DNA of 64,000 nucleotides from Pseudomonas marvdashtae. Its GTDB lineage: Bacteria > Pseudomonadota > Gammaproteobacteria > Pseudomonadales > Pseudomonadaceae. Below the pieces are notes generated by a model, which was not told the DNA's origin, did not search any database, and saw nothing but the letters and a program-made list of their open reading frames with translations. The position numbers were made by a program, and so were the translations under genes. How positions within the stretch are numbered: position 1 is the first letter of the stretch; each line of letters starts with the position of its first letter. Location: NCBI RefSeq assembly GCF_014268655.2, contig NZ_JABWQX020000001.1:1208001-1272000 (forward strand), read 5' to 3'. Positions 40,817-51,837 of this stretch are shown piece after piece.

Positions 40817-41562
40817 TATTTACCCCCCACGGAGATCAGGCCGGGCACCGCGACTTTCTTCTCGACCATGCGCATGAGCAGCATCAGGCTCATGTTCAAG
40901 GTGAAGTAGATCAGCGTCGCCAGGGTAAAGGCTTCGAACAGGTTGGCGGAAAACTCAGCGGTCTGCTTGGTCTGCGCGAGCAGCTCCATCAGGCCGATCA
41001 GCGAGGCCACGGAGGAGTTCTTGAAGACGTTGAGGAATTCCGAGGTAAGCGGCGGAATGATGATCCGGTAGGCCTGGGGCAGCAGCACGTTCCAGTAGAT
41101 CTGCGGCAGCTTGAAGCCCATGGCGCGTGCGGCGGATTCCTGGCCGCGTGGCAGCGCCTGGATACCGGTGCGCACCTGTTCGCAAACCCGCGCGGCGGTG
41201 AACAGGCCCAGGCAGACGACAACGCTCAGGTAGGCCGAGGTGGTCGGGTTCAGGTCCTGTTTGTACCATTCCTGCATGTCCGCGGGCAGCAGGTCCGGCA
41301 CCAGGAAGTACCAGATGAACAGCTGAACCAGCAGCGGCACGTTACGAAAGAGCTCCACGTAGCAAGTCGCGATGCCCGACACCAGCCGGTTCGGCACGGT
41401 GCGCATCACGCCCAGGATCGAGCCCAGCAGCAGGGCAATGATCCAGGCGACGACGGCGATGGCGATGGTCCAGCCCAGGCCGGCCACGTACCAGTCGAGA
41501 TAGATCTCGCTGCCCACGCCGGTGGACTTGAAGAACACACCCCAGTCCCAGTTGTAATTCAT
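40816..41562 (-). CDS. aatQ: Glutamate/aspartate ABC transporter permease AatQ
   Basis: Permease of 248 residues, partner of AatM. The start MNYNWDWGVFFKSTGVGSEIYLDWYVAGLGWTIAIA is typical of GltJ-type permeases; EAA loop VRTGIQALPRGQESAARAMGFKLPQ. First of the three membrane-complex genes, downstream of aatJ behind a hairpin. Confidence 0.94.
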   Translation of the reverse strand: MNYNWDWGVFFKSTGVGSEIYLDWYVAGLGWTIAIAVVAWIIALLLGSILGVMRTVPNRLVSGIATCYVELFRNVPLLVQLFIWYFLVPDLLPADMQEWYKQDLNPTTSAYLSVVVCLGLFTAARVCEQVRTGIQALPRGQESAARAMGFKLPQIYWNVLLPQAYRIIIPPLTSEFLNVFKNSSVASLIGLMELLAQTKQTAEFSANLFEAFTLATLIYFTLNMSLMLLMRMVEKKVAVPGLISVGGK

Positions 41563-41704
41563 TAGGGTCTCCCCTCAGATCGATCGATGTACAAATATCT
41601 GCAGGGGGAAGTCCTTTCCCGCCTAATCTTGACGATCAGGCACACACCGACGGCTCGACCTCACCGTTCGAGTGTTTCCATTATTGCCAGCAGGGAATGA
41701 CACT

Positions 41705-41733
41705 CTCCTGGAAGAGCCGGGCCCTTCCAGGAG
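41705..41733 (-). terminator. Partial terminator / attenuator between aatJ and aatQ
   Basis: Perfect stem CTCCTGGAAG/CTTCCAGGAG around a 9-base loop AGCCGGGCC, 17 bases beyond the aatJ stop, with only a weak T-tract. Such hairpins after substrate-binding protein genes protect the upstream mRNA and reduce expression of the permease genes. Confidence 0.65.
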
Positions 41734-41750
41734 ATAAGGTTAGTCAGAAA

Positions 41751-42665
41751 TCAGGATTTCTTTTCGTCAGCCGCTTTGTCGGTCGGGGTGGCGATCAGTT
41801 TCTTGAGTTCTTCGCTCATCGGGAAGTTCAGGTTCAGGCCTTTTGGCGGGATGGGCTGCATGAACCATTTTTCGTAGATCTTGTTGATCTCACCCGAAGC
41901 GTAGGTGGCCTTGATGGCATCATCCACGGCCTTTTTGAACGGCTCATCGCCCTTGCGCATCATGCAGCCATAGATTTCATAGGACTGTGGCGTACCGGTC
42001 ACGGCCCAATCATCGGCTTTCTTGGCTTTGGCGGCTTCACCGGCCAGCAGGGCGTCGTCCATCATGAACGCGACGGCGCGGCCCGATTCCAGCATCTGGA
42101 AGGATTCGCCGTGGTCCTTGGCGGAGATGACGTTCATGCCCATCTGTTTGTCGGCGTTCATGGCCTTGAGCAGTCGCTCGGAGGTGGTGCCGGCGGTGGT
42201 CACGACGTTCTTGCCCTTGAGGTCGTCGAAATCCTTGTATTTGGAATCTTTCTTGGACAACAGCTTGGTGCCGATCTCGAAGATACCAACGGAGAAAGCG
42301 ACTTGTTGCTGGCGCTCAACGTTGTTGGTGGTGGAGCCACATTCCAGGTCCACGGTGCCGTTCTGCACCAGGGGAATACGGGTTTGCGAGGTGACCAGGT
42401 TGTACTTGACCTGCAGGTTCGGCACGTCCAGCTCTTTTTTCAGCGCTTCGACGACTTTCAGTTGGATGTCGTGGGAATAGCCGACCGGCTTGCCGGAAGC
42501 GTCCGCAATATAGGAGAACGGGATGGAGGCGTCGCGGTGGCCGAGCGTAACGACGCCGGACTCTTTGATCTTTTTCAGCGTGCCGGTCAGTTCGGCTGCG
42601 AAAACCGGAGTGCTGATCAGAGCGGCAGCAACGGCTGCGCCCAGGAGATGGGGAACGATGCGCAT
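41751..42665 (-). CDS. aatJ: Glutamate/aspartate-binding protein AatJ
   Basis: Periplasmic binding protein of 304 residues for acidic amino acids (GltI type). Signal peptide MRIVPHLLGAAVAAALISTPVFAAE; ligand-binding features HRDASIPFSYID-like stretch, LVTSQTRIPLVQNGTVDLECGSTTNN and TTAGTTSER. ATG at 42665 matches the family; 36 upstream codons lie in the untranslated leader. Regulated by the sigma-54 promoter and AauR boxes described below. Confidence 0.94.
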   Translation of the reverse strand: MRIVPHLLGAAVAAALISTPVFAAELTGTLKKIKESGVVTLGHRDASIPFSYIADASGKPVGYSHDIQLKVVEALKKELDVPNLQVKYNLVTSQTRIPLVQNGTVDLECGSTTNNVERQQQVAFSVGIFEIGTKLLSKKDSKYKDFDDLKGKNVVTTAGTTSERLLKAMNADKQMGMNVISAKDHGESFQMLESGRAVAFMMDDALLAGEAAKAKKADDWAVTGTPQSYEIYGCMMRKGDEPFKKAVDDAIKATYASGEINKIYEKWFMQPIPPKGLNLNFPMSEELKKLIATPTDKAADEKKS

Positions 42666-42680
42666 CGATGTTTCCTCGAC

Positions 42681-42695
42681 ATTGTTTTTTTTATT
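42681..42695 (-). promoter_or_regulatory. Candidate Crc/Hfq catabolite repression motif of aatJ
   Basis: Minus strand AATAAAAAAAACAAT, 16-30 bases upstream of the aatJ ATG. It satisfies the AANAANAA pattern bound by Hfq/Crc in pseudomonads to block translation of amino acid uptake genes while better carbon sources are present. A perfect hairpin GGCCGGTT-C-AACCGGCC (42697-42713) is just 5' of it in the leader. Confidence 0.6.
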
Positions 42696-42782
42696 CGGCC
42701 GGTTCAACCGGCCCTGAGTGCTTCGAATGCCTGGCAGCTCCTGTTGTGTTGGCGTACAGGCGTTCGTCTCCACGAGTGTAGA

Positions 42783-42798
42783 GCATGACTCGTGCCAG
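42783..42798 (-). promoter_or_regulatory. Sigma-54 (-24/-12) promoter of aatJ
   Basis: Minus strand CTGGCACGAGTCATGC: TGGCACG is perfect, and the GG and GC pairs are 10 bases apart. It is about 118 bases upstream of the aatJ start, with transcription expected to begin near 42771. Confidence 0.85.
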
Positions 42799-42873
42799 GC
42801 CAGCGCTATATGATTAACTGATTGTTTTATAAGGAAATTAATGTTTTGTGTCAGCTTTTCGGTTGGTTATTTA

Positions 42874-42887
42874 TCCGGTTTGCCGAA
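42874..42887. promoter_or_regulatory. AauR-type box 1 (proximal)
   Basis: TCCGG-TTTG-CCGAA, one mismatch from the AauR consensus TTCGG-N4-CCGAA. It lies about 76 bases upstream of the sigma-54 promoter and 31 bases from box 2, three helical turns. Confidence 0.6.
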
Positions 42888-42904
42888 TTGACCGTCGGGT
42901 TGCG

Positions 42905-42918
42905 TTCGGAAAACCGAA
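42905..42918. promoter_or_regulatory. AauR-type box 2 (distal)
   Basis: TTCGG-AAAA-CCGAA, a perfect match to the AauR consensus reported for Pseudomonas, upstream of aatJ. With box 1 it forms an enhancer at the normal distance from the promoter. Confidence 0.8.
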
Positions 42919-42962
42919 TGCGCCGCCTAGGCCGTGTGCTCGGGGAAAGGGCGTCAGGCAGC

Positions 42963-42996
42963 AAAAAGCCCCCGAATCTTTCGATCCGGAGGCTTT
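42963..42996 (-). terminator. Intrinsic terminator after glpD
   Basis: On the minus strand a stem of AAAGCCTCCGG-type paired with CCGGGGGCTTT-type, loop with GATC, followed by T5, about 20 bases beyond the glpD stop. It insulates glpD from the aatJ enhancer region. Confidence 0.75.
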
Positions 42997-43015
42997 CATT
43001 TAGCCGGCGGTGATT

Positions 43016-44554
43016 TCAGGCCGCTTCGATCTTGCGTCGGTTGTGCTCGACCTTGTCCAGGTACTGTTGCAGTTTCTCTTGCTCCGAGGCGCTGGTGAAC
43101 AGGCCCAGCTTGCTGCGACGCCAGAGAATGTCCTGGGCATCGACGGCCCATTCGTCGCTGCACAGATAGTCGACTTCCCGGGTGTAGAGTCCTGCGCCGA
43201 TGTGCTCGCCCAGGTCGCCGAGGCTGTGCACCCCTTCAAGCATCCGCCAGGTACGGCTGCCATAAGTGGTGGCCCAGCGGCGGGCGATATCGGTCGGCAG
43301 CCAGTCGAATTTGTCTCGAATGGCCGAGCACAACGCCTGCGGCGTGGTCATGTTTTCGCCGCCGGGCAAGGTTTCCAGGGCGGTCCAGCTTGGGCGCATC
43401 TGTGTGAAATAGGGAGCCAGCTGCGCCATGGCCGATTCGGCCAGCTTGCGATAGGTGGTCAGCTTGCCGCCGAACACTGACAGCAATGGAGCTTCTTCGC
43501 CGCCGCCGGAGAGCGCGAGGGTGTAGTCCCGGGTCACGGCGGATGGGTTATCGGATTCGTCGTTGCATAGCGGGCGAACGCCCGAATAGCTGTGCAGGAT
43601 CTCGTCACGGCTGATCTGCTTCTTGAAGTGCGCGTTGACCACCTTCAGCAGGTAATCGGTTTCGCCCTCGGTAATCGCCACTGAAGCTGGGTCGCCGGTG
43701 TATTCGCGATCGGTGGTGCCGATCAGGGTGAACTGGTTCAGGTACGGAATGGTGAACACGATGCGCTGGTCTTCGTTTTGAAGAATGTGCGCATGCTCGC
43801 CTTCGTAGAGCTTCGGAACAATCAGGTGGCTGCCCTGGATCAGGCGGATGCCGTAGGGCGATTCCAGCTTCAGGTCATCGCGAATGAACTTGGCGACCCA
43901 CGGCCCGGCGGCGTTGACCAGCGCCTTGGCATGGATGGAAAACAGACTGCCATCGGTGCGTTCCAGGTTCAGTTGCCACAGGCCCTTGCTGCGGCGAGCA
44001 CTCACGCAGCGGGTGCGGGTGTGGATATGCGCGCCTTTTTCACGGGCCGCCATGGCGTTGAGCACCACCAGTCGTGCGTCATCTACCCAGCAATCGGAGT
44101 ACTCGAAGCCTTTGGTGATTTCGCTTTTCAATGCGCTGTCGGCGCCGAACTTCAGGCTCTTGGAACCGGCCAGTTGCTCGCGTTTGCCCAAGTGATCGTA
44201 AAGAAACAGGCCGGCGCGAATCATCCAGGCAGGACGCAGGTGCGGCCGATGGGGCAGCACGAAACGCATTTGCTTGACGATGTGCGGGGCTTTGGTCAGC
44301 AGCACTTCGCGCTCGGCCAGCGCTTCACGCACCAGGCGGAATTCGTAATGTTCGAGATAGCGCAGACCGCCGTGGATCAACTTGCTGCTGGCCGAAGAGG
44401 TATGGCTGGCGAGGTCGTCCTTTTCACAAAGGAACACCGAAAGGCCGCGCCCGGCAGCGTCCGCGGCAATCCCCACGCCGTTGATACCGCCACCGATGAC
44501 GGCGACATCATAGATCTCTGCGAGAGGGGGCGTAGGCAAGGTAGAAGTGGGCAT
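43016..44554 (-). CDS. glpD: Glycerol-3-phosphate dehydrogenase (aerobic)
   Basis: Membrane-associated FAD enzyme of 512 residues oxidising sn-glycerol-3-phosphate to dihydroxyacetone phosphate and passing electrons to ubiquinone. FAD-binding motif VIGGGINGVGIAADAAGRG near residue 18; YDHLGKR and IGTTDREY regions are conserved. ATG at 44554 is used; the frame extends 28 codons upstream through the promoter. A GlpR-like operator lies 46 bases upstream. Confidence 0.96.
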   Translation of the reverse strand: MPTSTLPTPPLAEIYDVAVIGGGINGVGIAADAAGRGLSVFLCEKDDLASHTSSASSKLIHGGLRYLEHYEFRLVREALAEREVLLTKAPHIVKQMRFVLPHRPHLRPAWMIRAGLFLYDHLGKREQLAGSKSLKFGADSALKSEITKGFEYSDCWVDDARLVVLNAMAAREKGAHIHTRTRCVSARRSKGLWQLNLERTDGSLFSIHAKALVNAAGPWVAKFIRDDLKLESPYGIRLIQGSHLIVPKLYEGEHAHILQNEDQRIVFTIPYLNQFTLIGTTDREYTGDPASVAITEGETDYLLKVVNAHFKKQISRDEILHSYSGVRPLCNDESDNPSAVTRDYTLALSGGGEEAPLLSVFGGKLTTYRKLAESAMAQLAPYFTQMRPSWTALETLPGGENMTTPQALCSAIRDKFDWLPTDIARRWATTYGSRTWRMLEGVHSLGDLGEHIGAGLYTREVDYLCSDEWAVDAQDILWRRSKLGLFTSASEQEKLQQYLDKVEHNRRKIEAA

Positions 44555-44599
44555 CGGCTGGCCTCGGACTCTTTTCGTAATATTTGAATTCGAACATAA

Positions 44600-44619
44600 A
44601 TGTTCATTTGCGAAAATAC
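44600..44619. promoter_or_regulatory. GlpR-like operator upstream of glpD
   Basis: AATGTTC-ATTTG-CGAAAATA matches 16 of 20 positions of the E. coli GlpR consensus WATGTTCGWTAWCGAACATW. A perfect GAACAT-AA-ATGTTC palindrome overlaps it at 44593-44606, and another CGAACATG half-site stands at 44694-44701. It is the natural binding place of the DeoR-type GlpR encoded 3' of it. Confidence 0.55.
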
Positions 44620-44732
44620 TAGCCCATAAGCGCAGCAACAGCCAGTCGAATTCGATTGAAAATACTGATCGAACGACGCTGAAGGAAAATTTTCGAACAT
44701 GGAGGCAGGCGCAATTGCCTGGGCAAATTTAG

Positions 44733-44757
44733 TGAGGAGGGAATAAATCTCTCCTCA
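44733..44757. repeat. Degenerate REP palindrome
   Basis: TGAGGAG-GGAATAAATCT-CTCCTCA, resembling the GTGGCGAGGGGATAAATCCCCTCGCCAC family but with decayed arms. It lies between glpD and glpR, 15 bases beyond the glpR stop. Confidence 0.5.
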
Positions 44758-44771
44758 CAAGGGGAGGGCAG

Positions 44772-45527
44772 TCAGACCACTTCCAACCGAATCTTGTGCT
44801 GGCTCAGCAATTGCGCCAGGGCCGGCACTGGCTGTTGGTCGGTCACCAGGCAGTCGATCAGGCTGATCGGGCCCAGGCGGACCATGGCGTTGCGCCCGAA
44901 CTTGCTGGAATCGGCCGCCAGCAAGACCTGTCGCGCATTAGCGATGATGGCTTGGGAAACCCGCACTTCCTGATAATCGAAATCCAGCAGGCTGCCGTCT
45001 TCGTCGATCCCGCTGATACCCACCAGGGCGAAGTCCACCTTGAACTGGTTGATGAAGTCGACGCTGGCCTGGCCTACCACGCCGCCATCACGGCGTACGT
45101 TGCCCCCGGCAATCAGGACTTCGAAGTCATCCTTGGCGCTGAGGATCGACGCCACGTGCAGGTTGTTGGTGATGACTTTCAGATGGTTGTGATTGAGCAG
45201 TGCCCGCGCAATCGACTCGGTGGTGGTGCCGATATTGATGAACAGCGAGGCGTGATCGGGAATCTGGGCGGCGATGGCTTCGGCAATGCGTTGCTTTTCG
45301 TCGCGCATCTGGTCGGCGCGCATGGCGTAGGCAGTGTTTTCCACGCTCGAATCATAGGCGGCGCCGCCGTGGTAGCGGCGCAGCAGGTTCACTTCCGCCA
45401 ATTGATTGATGTCGCGGCGGATGGTTTGCGGGGTGACGACGAAGAGCTGCGCCATTTCCTCGATGCTGACATAGCCGCGTTCGCGGACCAGTTCGAGGAT
45501 TTGCTGCTGGCGGGGAGGCAGATTCAT
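44772..45527 (-). CDS. glpR: DeoR family glycerol regulon repressor GlpR
   Basis: Repressor of 251 residues. N-terminal helix-turn-helix ([38 protein letters not shown]), then the sugar-phosphate sensing domain with [10 protein letters not shown] and [14 protein letters not shown]. Lying between glpK and glpD on the same strand, it should repress glpFK and glpD, with glycerol-3-phosphate as inducer. Confidence 0.95.
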   Translation of the reverse strand: MNLPPRQQQILELVRERGYVSIEEMAQLFVVTPQTIRRDINQLAEVNLLRRYHGGAAYDSSVENTAYAMRADQMRDEKQRIAEAIAAQIPDHASLFINIGTTTESIARALLNHNHLKVITNNLHVASILSAKDDFEVLIAGGNVRRDGGVVGQASVDFINQFKVDFALVGISGIDEDGSLLDFDYQEVRVSQAIIANARQVLLAADSSKFGRNAMVRLGPISLIDCLVTDQQPVPALAQLLSQHKIRLEVV

Positions 45528-45622
45528 GGGGCTTCCTTTGGGCTGCCGTACAAAATTTGCCCATGATGCCGCAGGAATCCATTCCCGACCAGTTTCAGAT
45601 CCTCATCGTTCCCGGCTTCGGC

Positions 45623-48072
<2,450 letters not shown>

Positions 48073-48358
48073 TCAAACCTCGGTTCTTTTTGTTGTCCTG
48101 CGCGTCGGATACAACTCGTCAGCGCGTTTTCACCGAGGGCTGGATCCCCATCCTGCGCTCGGGCTGTTGCTTGAGACACGTGTTTCTGCTTTCAGTTTCG
48201 AAAAAATATAGACAAGAAACGCCACTGTCAAAGGTCGAAAGTGAACCGTCAGTCACTTTACGATTATTCGTGGCGTGAATGACCGCCGCAAAGCCTTTTA
48301 GCCGCTGATCGCATAGAATTCCTGACAGTCCTTTTTTTGTTTTCTGTCAGGAGTGGCC

Positions 48359-48829
48359 ATGACCCCCGCGTTGGATCTGCTTAAGAAAGTGCGCGCCGAA
48401 CATCGCATCCACAGCTACGAACATGATCCCAAGGCGGCGTCCTATGGGCTGGAGGCTGCTGAAAAGCTCGGATTGGAGCCGGCGCGGGTGTTCAAGACCT
48501 TGTTGGCTGCCAGCGAGAAGGGCGAGTTGCTGGTGGCGGTGGTGCCCGTGGCTGGAAGCCTGGACCTGAAAGCGCTGGCCCACGCGGCGGGGGTGAAAAA
48601 AGTCGAGATGGCCGATCCAGCCGCCGCTCAACGCTCGACGGGTTATCTGCTTGGCGGTATCAGTCCGCTGGGGCAGAAGAAGCGTCTTCGCACGTTTATC
48701 GACAATTCTGCGCAGCCTCTCGCCAGTATGTTTGTCAGTGCGGGTAGGCGTGGTTTGGAAGTTGAATTGGCGCCTTCGGTATTGAAGGAACATACCGGGG
48801 CGGCATTCGCCGACATAGGGCGTCCCTGA
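48359..48829 (+). CDS. ybaK: Cys-tRNA(Pro)/Cys-tRNA(Cys) deacylase YbaK
   Basis: Trans-acting tRNA editing protein of 156 residues that removes cysteine mischarged on tRNA-Pro. Typical motifs EHDPKAASYGLEAAEKLGLEPARVFKTLLA (about 22-51) with the conserved Lys, and GGISPLGQKKRLRTFID (about 100-116). ATG at 48359 with CAGGAG about 6 bases upstream is preferred to the GTG at 48353. Single gene, divergent from glpF. Confidence 0.92.
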   Translation: MTPALDLLKKVRAEHRIHSYEHDPKAASYGLEAAEKLGLEPARVFKTLLAASEKGELLVAVVPVAGSLDLKALAHAAGVKKVEMADPAAAQRSTGYLLGGISPLGQKKRLRTFIDNSAQPLASMFVSAGRRGLEVELAPSVLKEHTGAAFADIGRP

Positions 48830-48980
48830 ATCCCTTGCCACGATAATCTGAGGCTTCAAGCTTTATCGGGTGTCAAAACTTCATCCTGCGCTGTAGGGCA
48901 AAAATTGTGCTCATCTGTCACTGGATAAGTGGTGTCGGTGCGGCTCATGCTCGCGCATCTATAAAAAAAGGAGAAGTGCC

Positions 48981-49763
48981 ATGCAGCTCGCGTTTCATCA
49001 GGTCGATGCGTTCAGTGACCGACCGTTTGGCGGTAACCCGGCGATGGTCTATCGGCTCGATGCCTGGCTCGCCGACGATTTGATGCAGAAGATCGCGGCC
49101 GAACATAACTTGGCTGAAACCGCTTTCCTGGTGCGTGAAAACCAGCAATGGCACATTCGATGGTTTACTCCCACCACGGAAGTCCCGCTCTGTGGACATG
49201 CGACATTGGCCAGCGCTTTCGTATTGTTCGAGGTCTATCACGAAACCGCGCAGCAGCTGGATTTTATCTGCAAGTCTGGAGCGCTGAGCGTCAGCCGCGA
49301 AGGTGACCGGCTGTGGTTGGATTTCCCTGCGATAGTGCCGGCTGAATTGGGCGCTTCCCTGGCCGTCCAGAATGCCTTGGGGGTCGAGGCGGTGGACGTG
49401 CTGAGCTCCAACGAGCTGTTCGTGGTGTTGGAGTCGGAGCAAGCCGTGCTCGACTGCAAGCCTGATATGGCCGCTTTGGCAAAGCTGCCGTGGCCGGGCG
49501 CTATCGTGACGGCGCCGGGAAGCAAGCACGATTTCGTCTCGCGCTATTTTGCCCCGGCGATCGGCATTAATGAGGATCCGGTCACCGGGTCAACCCATTG
49601 CAGCTTGATTCCATACTGGTCCAAACGCCTGAACAAGCACGGTCTTACGGCGTATCAGTGTTCAGCCAGGGGTGGGGCATTGTTTTGTCGGTTGGAGGGA
49701 GAGCGGGTGAAGATCGGCGGGCATGCGACGCTGGTGGCGAGCGGGACGCTGTCCCTGGGTTGA
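48981..49763 (+). CDS. PhzF family isomerase-like protein
   Basis: Protein of 260 residues of the PhzF/YddE family, a diaminopimelate-epimerase fold. Conserved FGGNPAMV (about residue 16), ETAFL with the catalytic Glu region (about 46), LCGHATLASA (about 72) and SRYFAPAIGINEDPVTGSTHCSL near 190-210 are all present. No phenazine genes are near, so it is a housekeeping paralogue of unknown substrate, not part of a phenazine cluster. AAAGGAGAA ribosome binding site. Confidence 0.88.
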   Translation: MQLAFHQVDAFSDRPFGGNPAMVYRLDAWLADDLMQKIAAEHNLAETAFLVRENQQWHIRWFTPTTEVPLCGHATLASAFVLFEVYHETAQQLDFICKSGALSVSREGDRLWLDFPAIVPAELGASLAVQNALGVEAVDVLSSNELFVVLESEQAVLDCKPDMAALAKLPWPGAIVTAPGSKHDFVSRYFAPAIGINEDPVTGSTHCSLIPYWSKRLNKHGLTAYQCSARGGALFCRLEGERVKIGGHATLVASGTLSLG

Positions 49764-49765
49764 CC

Positions 49766-49795
49766 TGTGGCGAGGGAGCTTGCTCCTTCGCCACA
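49766..49795. repeat. REP palindrome (GTGGCGAGGG family)
   Basis: TGTGGCGAGGGAGC-TT-GCTCCTTCGCCACA, one mismatch in the stem. It lies between the convergent PhzF-like and FbpC-like genes, 15 bases from the latter's end, and may terminate transcription from either side. Confidence 0.85.
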
Positions 49796-49810
49796 AAGCC
49801 TCCCGAAGCA

Positions 49811-50920
49811 TTAGCTGGCCGCGCTGTGTCGTCGCACGCCACTTTCCACCGGCGGCAGATGTGCCGCTGTGCTGCCCGAGGCCTGGAACAATACCAAGTG
49901 CTCGGCCGCCACTCGGATACCCACGGTCGCCCCGACCTGATGATCGGCATGGCTCGGGAAAATCGATTCCAGTTGCGCGCCTGTCGGCAATTGCAGGCGA
50001 TACAAGGTAGAAGCACCGAGGAACGTCTTGCCGACGATAGTGGCTGTCAGCTGGCTGTCTGGCGCATAGACGATATCGTCCGGGCGCAGCAGCACATCCA
50101 CGGCGCCGCCGATCGGCCAGGTGTAGGCTCGGTTGCCGCGCAGCACGCCCAGTTCGGTTTGCACCGATTCCGGGCTGTCGAGTCGGCCGCGAATGAAATA
50201 ACCCTGGCCAATGAAACTGGCGACGTAAGGCGTCAGCGGTTCGTGATACAGGTTGTAAGGTGTATCCCACTGCTCCAGTCGACCTTCCCGGAACACACCG
50301 ACATGATCGCTCACCGCAAAGGCCTCTTCCTGGTCATGGGTCACCAGGATCGCGCTGGTGCCGCGAGCCTTGAGAATGTCGCGCACCTCATGGCTGAGCT
50401 TGCGCCGCAGCTCGCCATCGAGGTTGGAAAACGGCTCGTCGAGCAACAACAGTTGCGGCTCGGGCGCCAACGCCCGGGCAAGCGCCACGCGTTGTTGCTG
50501 GCCCCCAGAAAGCTCATGGGGAAAGCGCTGGCCCAGGTTCTTCAAGTTGACCAATTCCAGCAGCTCTTCGACCACGCGATCCTTTTGAGGATGTTTGCGA
50601 ATGCCGAAGGCGATGTTCTCGGCGACGCTCAAGTGCGGGAACAGCGCATAGTCCTGGAACACCATGCCGATACGGCGCTTCTCCGGGGCGAGGGTAAAGC
50701 CCGCGCGGGAAATGGTTTCCCCGGCCAGCTGGATCTCACCTTCATGCACGGGCTCGAAACCGGCGATGGCCCGCAAGGTCGTGGTCTTGCCGCACCCGGA
50801 CGAGCCGAGCAGGCAGCCGATATCGCCGGCATTGAGGTGCAGGTTGAGGTTCTGCACGACCCGTTGGTCCTGATAGCCGCAAGCCAAGTTGTGCAAATTC
50901 AGTAACAAGGAATGGCTCAT
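49811..50920 (-). CDS. ABC transporter ATPase, FbpC/PotA type
   Basis: ATPase of 369 residues. Walker [10 protein letters not shown], signature [15 protein letters not shown], Walker [14 protein letters not shown]-loop VTHDQEEAF, then a C-terminal TOBE-like domain (about 290-350). Similar to the iron(III) importer FbpC and to polyamine/sulfate ATPases. No permease or binding protein is in the window, so its transporter partner is encoded elsewhere. It overlaps the 3' end of argF by 4 bases, so the two are co-transcribed. Confidence 0.9.
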   Translation of the reverse strand: MSHSLLLNLHNLACGYQDQRVVQNLNLHLNAGDIGCLLGSSGCGKTTTLRAIAGFEPVHEGEIQLAGETISRAGFTLAPEKRRIGMVFQDYALFPHLSVAENIAFGIRKHPQKDRVVEELLELVNLKNLGQRFPHELSGGQQQRVALARALAPEPQLLLLDEPFSNLDGELRRKLSHEVRDILKARGTSAILVTHDQEEAFAVSDHVGVFREGRLEQWDTPYNLYHEPLTPYVASFIGQGYFIRGRLDSPESVQTELGVLRGNRAYTWPIGGAVDVLLRPDDIVYAPDSQLTATIVGKTFLGASTLYRLQLPTGAQLESIFPSHADHQVGATVGIRVAAEHLVLFQASGSTAAHLPPVESGVRRHSAAS

Positions 50921-51837
50921 GCGTGGTGGTACGCCGGCTCGACGAGAAATTCGAGCAGGGCCTTCTGTGCGTGGAGACGATTCTCGGCCTGGTCCCAGGC
51001 CACGGAGCGTGGATCATCCAGCAGGTCGAGGCTGATCTCTTCGCCACGATGGGCCGGCAGGCAATGCATGAACAGCACGTCGTCGTCCGCCAGGTCGAGC
51101 AGGGCGCGATTGACTTGGAAAGGCGCGAACAGCTTCAGGCGCTTGGCGGTTTCTTCTTCCTGGCCCATGGACGTCCAGACGTCGGTGCTTACCAGGTGCG
51201 CGCCGGTGACCGCTTGTTTCGGGTCGCGAACGAGGGTCACGCGGTCACCGGCCCGGGCGACGAATTGCGGATTGGGTTCGTAGCCTTCAGGGCAGGCGAT
51301 GCGCAGCTGGAAATCGAATTGGATCGCCGCTTCTATATAGCTGTTGCACATGTTATTGCCGTCACCGATCCATGCCACGGTCTTGCCCTGGATCGAGCCC
51401 CGGTGTTCAAGGAACGTCTGCATGTCGGCCAGGAGCTGGCAGGGATGCAGGTCATCGGACAGGCCATTGATCACCGGCACGCGGGAATGGGCTGCGAATT
51501 GGGTCAGGGTGCTGTGGGCAAAGGTCCGGATCATCACCGCATCGAGCATGCTCGACATGACGATGGCGCAATCGCTGATGGGCTCGCCGCGGCCGAGCTG
51601 GGTGTCGCGGGGCGACAGGAAAATCGCCTGGCCGCCGAGCTGGATCATGCCGGCTTCGAACGAAATGCGCGTGCGCGTGGAGGCTTTCTCGAAGATCATC
51701 CCCAGTACACGGTTGTTCAAGGGCTCGAACAGTACGCCGCGCTTACGCAGGTCCTTGAGCTCCACGCCTCGACGGATGACGCCGAGCAACTCATCGGGCG
51801 TGAAATCCATCAAGGAGAGAAAGTGCCTTGCGCTCAT
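50917..51837 (-). CDS. argF: Ornithine carbamoyltransferase, anabolic
   Basis: Enzyme of 306 residues making citrulline from ornithine and carbamoyl phosphate for arginine synthesis. Carbamoyl phosphate motif [12 protein letters not shown] (about residue 50), HPCQ ([13 protein letters not shown], about 131), and [11 protein letters not shown] (about 263). The 306-residue length fits anabolic ArgF of Pseudomonas. Behind an ArgR-like site. Confidence 0.95.
   Translation of the reverse strand: MSARHFLSLMDFTPDELLGVIRRGVELKDLRKRGVLFEPLNNRVLGMIFEKASTRTRISFEAGMIQLGGQAIFLSPRDTQLGRGEPISDCAIVMSSMLDAVMIRTFAHSTLTQFAAHSRVPVINGLSDDLHPCQLLADMQTFLEHRGSIQGKTVAWIGDGNNMCNSYIEAAIQFDFQLRIACPEGYEPNPQFVARAGDRVTLVRDPKQAVTGAHLVSTDVWTSMGQEEETAKRLKLFAPFQVNRALLDLADDDVLFMHCLPAHRGEEISLDLLDDPRSVAWDQAENRLHAQKALLEFLVEPAYHHA

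Noticed and set aside
48981..49763. Phenazine biosynthesis gene phzF
   Set aside because: The protein is of the PhzF fold, but no other phenazine genes are nearby; it is more like the general YddE-type paralogue.
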